A stretch of 64,000 nt of DNA, from positions 1,223,501 to 1,287,500 of the forward strand of contig NZ_CP084752.1 of assembly GCF_020535545.1 (NCBI RefSeq), read 5' to 3'. Of the stretch, positions 56,980 to 64,000 are shown piece after piece; within the stretch, counting starts at the first letter, position 1, and the number at the start of each line of letters is the position of its first letter. The DNA is from Roseateles sp. XES5. Its GTDB lineage: Bacteria; Pseudomonadota; Alphaproteobacteria; Rhizobiales; Rhizobiaceae. Below the pieces are notes generated by a model, which did not search any database, had not been told where the DNA came from, and worked only from the letters and a program-made list of their open reading frames with translations. The translations under genes were made by a program, and so were the position numbers.

Positions 56980-57106
56980 GGCATTTCCCCTTGGTTCGGC
57001 CGCAAAGGACGCGGCGGGCCGCGTGTCCCGCAACCCGCCTTAACCGCCGAAGAGGTCAGCACCGTGATTTGTTTCACGGCCGCCCATCAAGAAATGTTTA
57101 CCGCCC

Positions 57107-57667
57107 TCACGCAGCCATCTGTTCCGGTGCGTAACGCACGAGGATGGTGCCGTTGGACAGCGGCCTTGCCTCGATGAGGTCGAAGTCGCGCCGGGCGCCT
57201 TCCTTGAAGAAGGGCGTGCCCTCGCCGAGTTGCACGGGCACGATGGCCAGCATGACCTCGTCGACCAGCCCGGCCTTCAGCAGCGTGTCCGAAAGCGCGG
57301 CACTGCCGAAGATGTAGATCGTCTTGTCCAGCGCCTGCTTGCGGCGGGCGATCTCACCGACGATATCGGCCGTCATCTCGGTGTTGTTCCAGTCGGAAGA
57401 GGCAATGGTGCGCGAGCCGACGAGCTTCGGCAGCGCATTCATGAAGGCCTTCACCTCGCCTTCACCCTCCGCCGTCGTCCAGTAGGCCTTCATGCCCTCA
57501 TAGGTCACGCGGCCGAAGACCAGGAGACCCGCCAACGCGCCGAACTCCGTGCTCATCGCCTCCAGTTCCGGCCCCCAGGCGCGGTTGTGGAAGTCGAGAT
57601 CCCATTTCTTCCCGCCCTCGAAGTACCCGTCGAGCGTCACGAGATTCCAGATGATTACCTTTGCCAT
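57107..57667 (-). CDS. RibD C-terminal/dihydrofolate reductase-like protein
   Basis: 186 residues; NADPH-binding reductase domain of the RibD-C type without the deaminase half (WNLVTLDGYFEGG, LLVFGRVTYEGM, IYIFGSAALSD). Not a folate enzyme by itself; members reduce varied carbonyl or imine substrates. Divergent from an HxlR regulator across a 116-base region with two dyads, so expression is probably controlled by it. Confidence 0.87.
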   Translation of the reverse strand: MAKVIIWNLVTLDGYFEGGKKWDLDFHNRAWGPELEAMSTEFGALAGLLVFGRVTYEGMKAYWTTAEGEGEVKAFMNALPKLVGSRTIASSDWNNTEMTADIVGEIARRKQALDKTIYIFGSAALSDTLLKAGLVDEVMLAIVPVQLGEGTPFFKEGARRDFDLIEARPLSNGTILVRYAPEQMAA

Positions 57668-57710
57668 CGTCCTGTCCTCCCTTGCGGATCCTGCCGCGTC
57701 AAAAAGCCAA

Positions 57711-57772
57711 ACCAGTTGTCATTTGCAACTGGTTGATGGATAGCGAAACCGATTGTATTATGCAAGCAGTTT
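57711..57772. promoter_or_regulatory. Two operator-like dyads between the reductase and HxlR genes
   Basis: Dyad 1: AACCAGTTG-N7-CAACTGGTT at 57711-57735, perfect. Dyad 2: AACCGATTG-N7-CAAGCAGTT at 57748-57772, imperfect but with the same spacing. Centres are 37 bp apart. The second is close to the HxlR start at 57784. Likely HxlR-binding sites with autoregulation. Confidence 0.7.
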
Positions 57773-57783
57773 TGGAGACCCTG

Positions 57784-58284
57784 ATGAAAGATGCCCGCCG
57801 CTCCGGCTGCCCGATCAACCTGACCCTGGAAATCCTCGGCGACCGCTGGAGCCTGATTGTGCTGCGCGACATGATGTTCGGCAACCGCCGTCATTTCCGC
57901 GAACTGCTGACGAAATCGGAAGAAGGCATCGCCTCGAACATTCTCGCCGACCGTCTGCGCCGCCTCGTCGAGGAAGGGCTGATCACCAGGGAAGACGATC
58001 CGAGCCACAAACAGAAGGCACTCTACAGCCTTACCGAGATGGGCATCGCGCTGGTGCCGGTCTTTGCCATGATGGGCGCCTGGGGCCGGCGCTTCCTGCC
58101 GGTGACGGAGGATCTGTCGATCCGCGCCGAGCTGCTGGAAGAGGGCGGCCCCGCCCTGTGGGACGCCTTCATGGAGGAGCTACGCGCCATCCATCTCGGC
58201 AATCCGCCGCCGGCCCGCTCGGTGTTCAACGAGTTGCAGGCCGCGTATCTCGCGACCGTCGCCCGGCAGGCGGCGGCCGGCTGA
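57784..58284 (+). CDS. HxlR family transcriptional regulator
   Basis: 166 residues from ATG 57784, preceded by TTTGGAGACCCTG; earlier in-frame ATGs at 57736 and 57760 lie inside the dyads. Winged helix-turn-helix with the hallmark CPINLTLEILGDRWSLIVLRD and HFRELLTKSEEGIASNILADRL. A conserved cysteine (CPI) may sense redox or electrophiles as in other HxlR proteins. C-terminal ~65 residues extend the fold. Confidence 0.92.
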   Translation: MKDARRSGCPINLTLEILGDRWSLIVLRDMMFGNRRHFRELLTKSEEGIASNILADRLRRLVEEGLITREDDPSHKQKALYSLTEMGIALVPVFAMMGAWGRRFLPVTEDLSIRAELLEEGGPALWDAFMEELRAIHLGNPPPARSVFNELQAAYLATVARQAAAG

Positions 58285-59079
58285 TCAGTCCCGGCGGAAG
58301 ACGACGCTCGCGAGCCAGCCCGTCAGCAGCGCCAGCAACACCGACAGCCCGCCATAGGCGAGCGAATTGTTGTAGGCGGCATTCGAGATCATCTGCTCGA
58401 GACCGGTCTTCATCACGCGCAGCGGCAGCGCCTTTTCGGCGATGAAGACACCGTCGCGGAAGAGATGGGCGCGCACCACATGGGTGCCGTTCGGCACGCT
58501 CGCCGGCAGCTTGACGGTTGCCTTGAACAGGCTGGCGCTGATGAACTGCACGCCGCCCGGATCGCGCTGGTAGAAGCCGCCGCTTTCCTTCAGCCGCCGG
58601 AAGGCGTCGCGGAATTCGGTGAGCTTCGAGCCGTCGCCGACATAGCCGATGGGCGAGAGGCGGATGTGCTGGATGCCGACGCCGACGCCGTTGAGCATGG
58701 CGGGGGCCGCGATGGTCTCGACGTCGCGCGTGCTCGACAGCGAATAGGATTCCGGCACCAGCTCGAAGGTCATCGAGCGGCGGTTGACCCAGATGCCGAA
58801 GACGCGCTCCTTGATGCGCACCGTGTTGTTGTCCTTCGGTCCTTCCAGCGCCACGACGATATCGTATTTGCCCTGGGCCAGCAGCGAGGGATCGTAGCCC
58901 TCGATGGCGCCGAAGATCGTCAGGTCCGCGCCGCGGAAGTCCGAGGAGATGGCGATCTCGTCGGTGGAGATGCCGATCTCGAGCTTTTCGGGGAACTCGA
59001 CGGGCTTGTTTTCCAGCACCTGCGCGCCGGCCGGCGCAGCAAGGCCGAGAACGAGGAGAAGGGCGGCGAGGGTCTTCAT
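58285..59079 (-). CDS. TIGR02186 family membrane-anchored protein
   Basis: 264 residues; signal peptide (LAALLLVLGLAAPAGA), a periplasmic beta-rich domain, then a single C-terminal membrane segment (GGLSVLLALLTGWLASVVF) ending RRD. Matches TIGR02186, which accompanies a TauE/SafE permease in alphaproteobacteria. Its ATG overlaps the permease stop by four bases. Function unknown; probably an accessory of that permease. Confidence 0.88.
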   Translation of the reverse strand: MKTLAALLLVLGLAAPAGAQVLENKPVEFPEKLEIGISTDEIAISSDFRGADLTIFGAIEGYDPSLLAQGKYDIVVALEGPKDNNTVRIKERVFGIWVNRRSMTFELVPESYSLSSTRDVETIAAPAMLNGVGVGIQHIRLSPIGYVGDGSKLTEFRDAFRRLKESGGFYQRDPGGVQFISASLFKATVKLPASVPNGTHVVRAHLFRDGVFIAEKALPLRVMKTGLEQMISNAAYNNSLAYGGLSVLLALLTGWLASVVFRRD

Positions 59080-60002
59080 CGATAGACCCCCTCGCTGACG
59101 ACCGAATAGACGTCGTCCGGCGTGACGACGAGGTCCACGGCAAGGCGGGCGCCGACGGCAAGCACGAGCAGCGCGAGCAGCGCGCGCAACTGTTCGCCGC
59201 GCAGCTTCTGGCCGACGCGCACGCCGTATTGCGCGCCGATCACCCCCGCCACCATGAGGATGAAGGCGAGCACGATGTCGACGGAATAGTTGGTCGTCGC
59301 CTGCACGATGGTCGTATAGGCCGTGACGAAGATGATCTGGAACAGCGAGGTCCCGACGACGACATTGGTCGGGATGCGCAGCAGGTAGATCATCGCCGGA
59401 ACCATGATGAAACCACCGCCGACGCCCATGATGGAGGTGAGGATGCCGATGCCGAAGCCGAGCCCGATGACGGGGATGACCGAGAGATAAATCTTCGATT
59501 TCTTGAAGCGCATCTTCAGCGGCAGGCGATGCACCCAGCTATGCTGGCCGGGCCGGCGTAGCGAGACCGGCTGGTTCTTGGCCGAGCGACGCATGGCGCG
59601 GATGCTTTCGAGCAGCATCAGCGTGCCCACAGTGCCGAGCAGCACGACATAGAGCAGCGAGATGACGAGATCGAGCTGGCCGATGCTGCGCAGGAGCGCG
59701 AAGATCCAGATGCCGACCGTGGCGCCGGCAAGGCCGCCGAAGAGCAGCACCGTGCCGAGCTTGACGTCGAGCGTGCCGCGCCGGAAATGCGAGAGCGCGC
59801 CGGAGATCGAGGAGGCGACCACCTGGTTGGCGCCGGTTGCCACCGCGACGATCGGGGGGATGTTGTAGAAGATGAGGAGCGGCGTGATGAGGAAGCCGCC
59901 GCCGACGCCGAACATGCCGGACAGGAAACCGACGGCCGCACCCATGCCGAGAATGATGAAGATGTTCACCGAAAGCTCTGCGATGGGCAGATAGACAGTC
60001 AC
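59076..60002 (-). CDS. Sulfite exporter TauE/SafE family permease
   Basis: 308 residues from a GTG at 60002, chosen because rhizobial homologs begin TVYLPIAELSVN; a GTG at 60032 (CAGGAG upstream) would add ten residues. Seven to eight membrane segments and the repeated glycine motifs GMFGVGGGFLITP and SIMGVGGGFIMVP. Exports or imports sulfur oxyanions or organic anions. Coupled to TIGR02186. Confidence 0.88.
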   Translation of the reverse strand: MTVYLPIAELSVNIFIILGMGAAVGFLSGMFGVGGGFLITPLLIFYNIPPIVAVATGANQVVASSISGALSHFRRGTLDVKLGTVLLFGGLAGATVGIWIFALLRSIGQLDLVISLLYVVLLGTVGTLMLLESIRAMRRSAKNQPVSLRRPGQHSWVHRLPLKMRFKKSKIYLSVIPVIGLGFGIGILTSIMGVGGGFIMVPAMIYLLRIPTNVVVGTSLFQIIFVTAYTTIVQATTNYSVDIVLAFILMVAGVIGAQYGVRVGQKLRGEQLRALLALLVLAVGARLAVDLVVTPDDVYSVVSEGVYR

Positions 60003-60520
60003 AACGATACCCCGATCGGCAATTCCCCGCACTCGCGGAGGCTCCTGAGCAATTCCGGCAAGCGTGCGACGCAGTCTCGCTGAAATTGCTTAAAACAAAG
60101 ATGTGCTGCAGCCGCATTTATTCCTCGTGCCTGCCGCGGCTCCTCTTCGGCAGGTCCAAAATGCAAGGAAGCGCCCTGCCATGGAAAGGAGACCCCCTCC
60201 ATCGGCCGGTCGCGCCTTGCATTCCGCAAGGATCGGTCACGGGGCGCAGCCCGAACGGCGCGCCCTTGCGCCCTCAGGGATGATGACGTTTGTCGAAGGC
60301 GTTATCATCTTGGAGCGACATGAATTTCTACCCGCATCTTTCCGCAAATCGGGGCCGATTTAAGGATGAAATTATACGGCAGATCAAAATGCCCCGGCGC
60401 CTGTCGCACATCGTGAACACCAGGGTGGACGACTGGCGGCGCCATGGGTGAGCGTCATGCCCTCGGGATGGGAACAAGTCAACCGGAGAAGCCCTGTCAT
60501 CGGGCCTCTCCGCCGCCGGG
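60003..60520. other. Intergenic region between tauE and podJ
   Basis: 518 bases with no recognised gene apart from one weak small ORF (listed separately). It should carry the tauE promoter on the minus strand. No strong terminator for podJ was found. Confidence 0.4.
60320..60451 (+). CDS. Possible small protein (43 residues)
   Basis: ATG at 60320 follows TTGGAGCGAC, a good ribosome-binding site. The product is basic (GRFKDEIIRQIKMPRRLSH) with no signal peptide or membrane segment. I know no homolog; it may be chance. Confidence 0.25.
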   Translation: MNFYPHLSANRGRFKDEIIRQIKMPRRLSHIVNTRVDDWRRHG

Positions 60521-63500
60521 TCAGCCAGGCTGCTTGTTGCGCTTCAGAAGCTCGGTGACGAGCGCGTCGTCGATCTCGCCGGTTTCCGTCTGGCCGACGG
60601 ACTTCTGGAAGGCCTTGATGGCGGCGACCGTCTTCTTGCCCATCTCGCCATCCGGCGTGCCGGCATTGAAGCCGTTGTTGTTGAGGATGGCCTGGATGTT
60701 GCGGATCGCCTTCTTCATGTCGATGCTGGCGGTCTTCGTCGACTTGCCGACCCATTCGTCGGGCAGATCGGCCGAGTTCGCCTTGTCGTCGAGCGCCTGC
60801 GGCTTCCAGAGCTCCATCTTCGCCTTGGCGCTGGAGAGCTGTTCCGGACGCATGGCGTTGGCCACCTCGTCGCGCTTCTGGGCCGCGTCGTGGTCGCCGT
60901 CGCGGGCGGCGATGGCGAACCACTTGTAGGACTCTTCCAGATCCTGCTTCACGCCGTTGCCGCGCGCATAGAGGATGGCGAGATTGAACTGGCTGTCGCG
61001 CACGCCGAGTTCCGAAGCCTTCTGGAACCACTTGGCCGCCGCGTTGAAGTCCGGCGCGGCATCGCCGATGCCGGTCGCCAGGAGAACGGCGAGATTGTGC
61101 ATGGCGCTGGCATTGCCCTTCTCGGCCGAGACTTCGTAGAGCTGGCGGGCACGGTTCAGGTCACGTTCGACGCCCTGGCCCTTTTCATAGAGGTTGGCAA
61201 GGCGGTATTCGGCCGGAGCGAAGCCGCGGGCGGCGGCAAGCTCGTACCAGCGGGCGGCTTCCTTCAGGTCCGTGGCGACGCCGCGGCCTTCCGTATAGCG
61301 TGCGCCGATCTCGAACAGCGCCAGCGGGTCGCCCTCGCCGGCTGCCTTGGAAAGCGACGCCGGGGTGATGGCGGCGGGAACGACGATGGCCGCCGTCTGC
61401 ATCGCATCGACCGGCGCCTTCTCGACTTCGGCCGTCGTGTCCTTGCCGGCCAGCGGCTCGGCTTCCGGCGTCGTCACCGGCTCGAAACCGGCGGTCGCGT
61501 TGTCTTCCGTCACGGCCGGGGCCGCGATCACGTCGTCGTCCCTGGCGGCGGCCTCCGTCGGCGTCGTCTCCAGGCTCGCGCTCTTGTCGGGGGCGGCCAG
61601 GCTGCGCTCGCTGCCCGTTTCGGCCGGGACCGGCTCGGTGACGGTTTTTTCCTCGATGACGGGGGCGGCGGCGGTATTCGCGGTCACGGTCTCATTGGCG
61701 CCGGCCGTCTTTTCGCTCGTCACCGCCGTCTGTTCGACGACGACGGGCGCTTCGTCGCCGCTCACCAGCGTGCTGACCAGCGGATAGGACATGATGGCGA
61801 GCAGCACCGCACCGACGGCAAGCAGGATCGGCCGGCGGTGACGCGACAGGGCCGAAGCCGGCTTTTCGCCCTTGGCGGACTTTTCCGCCTTCCGGGCCGG
61901 GGCGATGCGGGAAATCGTGTCGGCTTCCTCGGCGGCAAGCTTGGCGGCGCGGCGGGCGGCGGCGATGAAATCGGCCTTGTCGCCTTCGTTGCCGGCGGCG
62001 GCGCGGCCGCCGGAGGCTTGGCCGGCGCGCACGCGCTCCAGAATGCGGCGAACGTCAGGCACACCGGAGCCGGGCTCCAGCAACTGGTTCGCCTCTTCAG
62101 GGGCCAGTTCGTCGGCGGGGTCGATGGAGGGCGTCGGGTCGATCTGGTGGCGCGCGGCCTGCGGCACGGTCTCCTTGCGGCCGGGCGCGAAGCGACGCTT
62201 CAGGCCGGCGAGAAGGCCACCCTTCGGATGGGTCTCGGCGGCATCGTCAACGGAGGAGACGGCCTCTTCGGCAATCTCGTCCAGGTATTCGGCGCGCTCG
62301 GGCACCGGAATGTGCTCCACCTCGATCTCGGCGAAGCGGCTTTCCTCCTGCGGCGCGGCGACGGCCGTCTCGCGCAGGTCCGTCGTGCCGAAGGCGTCGT
62401 CGTCGAAGGGGTATTCGTTGCCGCTGAGGCTGGCGGCCGGCTGGGCCTGGCGGCCGAGATCCATTGCCGGCATTTCGGCGCGCGGCATCGCCGCCTCGCG
62501 GCGGCCGAAGGTTTCGCGCGGCGCGTCGAGGTTTTCGAGGCGGCCGGCGATCTGCACCAGCGTGTCGTGCAGAGCGTCGAAGGTGCGCGCGGTGCGCTCC
62601 TCGCTCGAGCGGGTCAGTTCCTCCAGCGCGCGCAGGTCGTCGGCAAGGCCGGCGATCGCTTCCATGTCGGTGTTGGCGGCCGCGGCCGGACCGGCATGGC
62701 GGTAGGCTTCCATCACGGCCTCTGCCGCCTGGCGGGCGGCCTCGACGATATATTCGTCATTGGTCGCCATGTAGTCTTCGATGGTCGCAAGGCGGCTCTC
62801 GACGTCGGGCGATGCGGCGGGGAAGGCAGCAGCCGACGGTGCGCTGATCAGCGTGGAGAGATGGGCGATCTGCGCTTCGAGGCCGCGCAGCGCTTCCTGG
62901 TCGCCGGCGGGCGCCGCGCGGGTCGCGTCGAGCCGGTCGGCGATGGCCGAAAGACGGCCTTCGATATGCGAGAAGCGATCCTCCTGGAACGGGCTGCCGA
63001 CGGGCGCATCGAGATTGTCGATGCGGCGGGCCAGCGCGTCGAGCCGGTCGGCCAGTTCGGTGTTGACGCTGCCCTGGTCGAGCGCGTCGATCTTGCGGGA
63101 AATGTCGGAGAGGAAATAGGCCAGCTCGTCGCCGCCCGCCAGGACGGGCGCTGCCTGCTGGTTCTGTTCCAGCATCAGCGACAGGTGCTCGATGCGCTCT
63201 TCCAGGCGCAGCGCCGTGCGTTCGTTGGACATTTCCTCGATGCGGCTCGCCAGCGCCTCGATGCGCATGGCAAGGCCATGGTCGGCCGCCGGCGCGGGGC
63301 GGCGGGCCATCATGTCGAGCTGGCCGGCGAGGTCGGCGATGCGGCCTTCCAGGCGTTGCATCATGCCGTGATCGGCGGAGGGTGACTGCTGCGCGCGGCC
63401 GGCGGCGGCAATGGCGCGGCTGATCTCGTCGAGGCGCGCATCCAGCCCCTCGAACTGCGAGGCGACGGCGGAAACGAAGCGGCCGCTGTCCGGTTCGCCG

Positions 63501-64000
63501 TGGCGGCCGAGCATTTCCACCGACTGGGCGATCGTCTCGATCTTGCTTTCCAGCGCACGGATCGCCGGCGTGGCGCTCATCGTGTTGATCTGGGTCTTCA
63601 GTTCGTCGAGCCTGTAGGCGAGCGCCACCAGTTCGTCGTCGCGCGTCTGATCGAAAGCGGACAGTTTCTGCTCGACGCCGCTCCAGCGGTCTTCCATGCG
63701 GCGCACGGAATCTTCGCGGGCAAGGCCGTCGAGCACGGAGCGCAGTTCGTCGAACTCGACGCGCAGGCCGTCCGTCTGGCCGGACTGGCGGCCGAGCTGG
63801 GTGATGCCGGTGGAGAGGCGGGCGAGTTCCGCGCGCACGTCGTCACTGCCGCCGCGGCCTTCGGCCATCTGGCGGATGCCGCGGATTTCCGAGCGCAGCG
63901 ACTGCATCTCGCGCTCGAGGCCGTCGGCGATGTCCTTCTTGAGATCCTGGCGCAGCGAAACGAGCGCCTTGGCGATGTCCTCGACGGGGCCTTCCGCGCG
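60521..64000 (-). CDS. podJ: Polar localization factor PodJ, C-terminal part (partial)
   Basis: The frame is open from the window end to the stop at 60521, so at least 1159 residues of a longer protein are seen. N-terminal ~600 visible residues are coiled coil; then an acidic, low-complexity stretch, a membrane segment (ILLAVGAVLLAIMSYPLVSTLV), another alanine/glutamate/threonine-rich stretch, four Sel1/TPR repeats (GDPLALFEIGARYTEGRG and following), and a C-terminal peptidoglycan-binding domain (IQAILNNNGFNAGTPDGEMG). This order matches PodJ, a pole-organising protein of Caulobacter and rhizobia. Confidence 0.88.
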   Translation of the reverse strand, partial: RAEGPVEDIAKALVSLRQDLKKDIADGLEREMQSLRSEIRGIRQMAEGRGGSDDVRAELARLSTGITQLGRQSGQTDGLRVEFDELRSVLDGLAREDSVRRMEDRWSGVEQKLSAFDQTRDDELVALAYRLDELKTQINTMSATPAIRALESKIETIAQSVEMLGRHGEPDSGRFVSAVASQFEGLDARLDEISRAIAAAGRAQQSPSADHGMMQRLEGRIADLAGQLDMMARRPAPAADHGLAMRIEALASRIEEMSNERTALRLEERIEHLSLMLEQNQQAAPVLAGGDELAYFLSDISRKIDALDQGSVNTELADRLDALARRIDNLDAPVGSPFQEDRFSHIEGRLSAIADRLDATRAAPAGDQEALRGLEAQIAHLSTLISAPSAAAFPAASPDVESRLATIEDYMATNDEYIVEAARQAAEAVMEAYRHAGPAAAANTDMEAIAGLADDLRALEELTRSSEERTARTFDALHDTLVQIAGRLENLDAPRETFGRREAAMPRAEMPAMDLGRQAQPAASLSGNEYPFDDDAFGTTDLRETAVAAPQEESRFAEIEVEHIPVPERAEYLDEIAEEAVSSVDDAAETHPKGGLLAGLKRRFAPGRKETVPQAARHQIDPTPSIDPADELAPEEANQLLEPGSGVPDVRRILERVRAGQASGGRAAAGNEGDKADFIAAARRAAKLAAEEADTISRIAPARKAEKSAKGEKPASALSRHRRPILLAVGAVLLAIMSYPLVSTLVSGDEAPVVVEQTAVTSEKTAGANETVTANTAAAPVIEEKTVTEPVPAETGSERSLAAPDKSASLETTPTEAAARDDDVIAAPAVTEDNATAGFEPVTTPEAEPLAGKDTTAEVEKAPVDAMQTAAIVVPAAITPASLSKAAGEGDPLALFEIGARYTEGRGVATDLKEAARWYELAAARGFAPAEYRLANLYEKGQGVERDLNRARQLYEVSAEKGNASAMHNLAVLLATGIGDAAPDFNAAAKWFQKASELGVRDSQFNLAILYARGNGVKQDLEESYKWFAIAARDGDHDAAQKRDEVANAMRPEQLSSAKAKMELWKPQALDDKANSADLPDEWVGKSTKTASIDMKKAIRNIQAILNNNGFNAGTPDGEMGKKTVAAIKAFQKSVGQTETGEIDDALVTELLKRNKQPG

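Noticed and set aside
60890..63385. 831-codon open frame on the plus strand
   Set aside because: Antisense shadow of podJ; glycine/arginine/valine-rich without domains.

Overview
The window reads as chromosomal DNA of a GC-rich alphaproteobacterium of the Rhizobiaceae. The gene string murA, DUF2948, hisD, UPF0262, LMW phosphatase-like, infA, maf, yacG, tRNA-Phe is typical of that family, and a PodJ-type polarity factor, a TIGR02186/TauE pair and rhizobial intergenic hairpin repeats agree. Shinella, Ensifer or Rhizobium are possible; I cannot settle the genus from the sequence alone.

Layout. 1-3 kb: end of an alpha-2-macroglobulin gene and pbpC. 3-14 kb (minus strand): leucine/isovalerate degradation (ivd, mccB, a Rid-family gene, mccA, HMG-CoA lyase, methylglutaconyl-CoA hydratase-like) behind a fused indolepyruvate oxidoreductase and an Lrp-type regulator. 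mccA carries a one-base frameshift, and parts of this block have foreign-looking codon use. 14-17 kb: a membrane protein and an MFS exporter divergent from an AraC regulator, then tRNA-Thr. 17-23.5 kb: the housekeeping string. 23.5-27.8 kb: an AT-richer islet with an orphan gene, then an aminotransferase, a P-loop ATPase, a UDP-glucose epimerase-like gene and chorismate mutase.

28.1-29.65 kb holds the most unusual feature: five tandem paralogous genes for small, cysteine-free exported proteins, each with a GDYYxGV motif at both ends of the mature chain. They lie head to tail, have similar ribosome-binding leaders, and are followed by a strong intrinsic terminator. I recognise no named family.

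30.2-39.4 kb is an arginine/guanidino-compound locus: a polar amino-acid ABC transporter with an M20 amidohydrolase, divergent from a dimethylargininase-like hydrolase, a TetR regulator, an AruH-like transaminase and an AruI-like 2-ketoarginine decarboxylase. 39.4-45.7 kb: MFS transporter, mscL, and a transporter-fused hybrid histidine kinase facing a LuxR-type response regulator. 45.7-52.2 kb: pyrD, MATE, a CAP-domain lipoprotein, a methyltransferase, YitT and small DUF proteins. 52.2-55.6 kb: ligase-associated DEXH helicase and PdeM nuclease, with repeats on both sides of pdeM. 55.7-60 kb: aldose sugar dehydrogenase, an HxlR regulator divergent from a RibD-C reductase across two matching dyads, and the TIGR02186/TauE pair. 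60.5-64 kb: the C-terminal part of PodJ, running off the window end.
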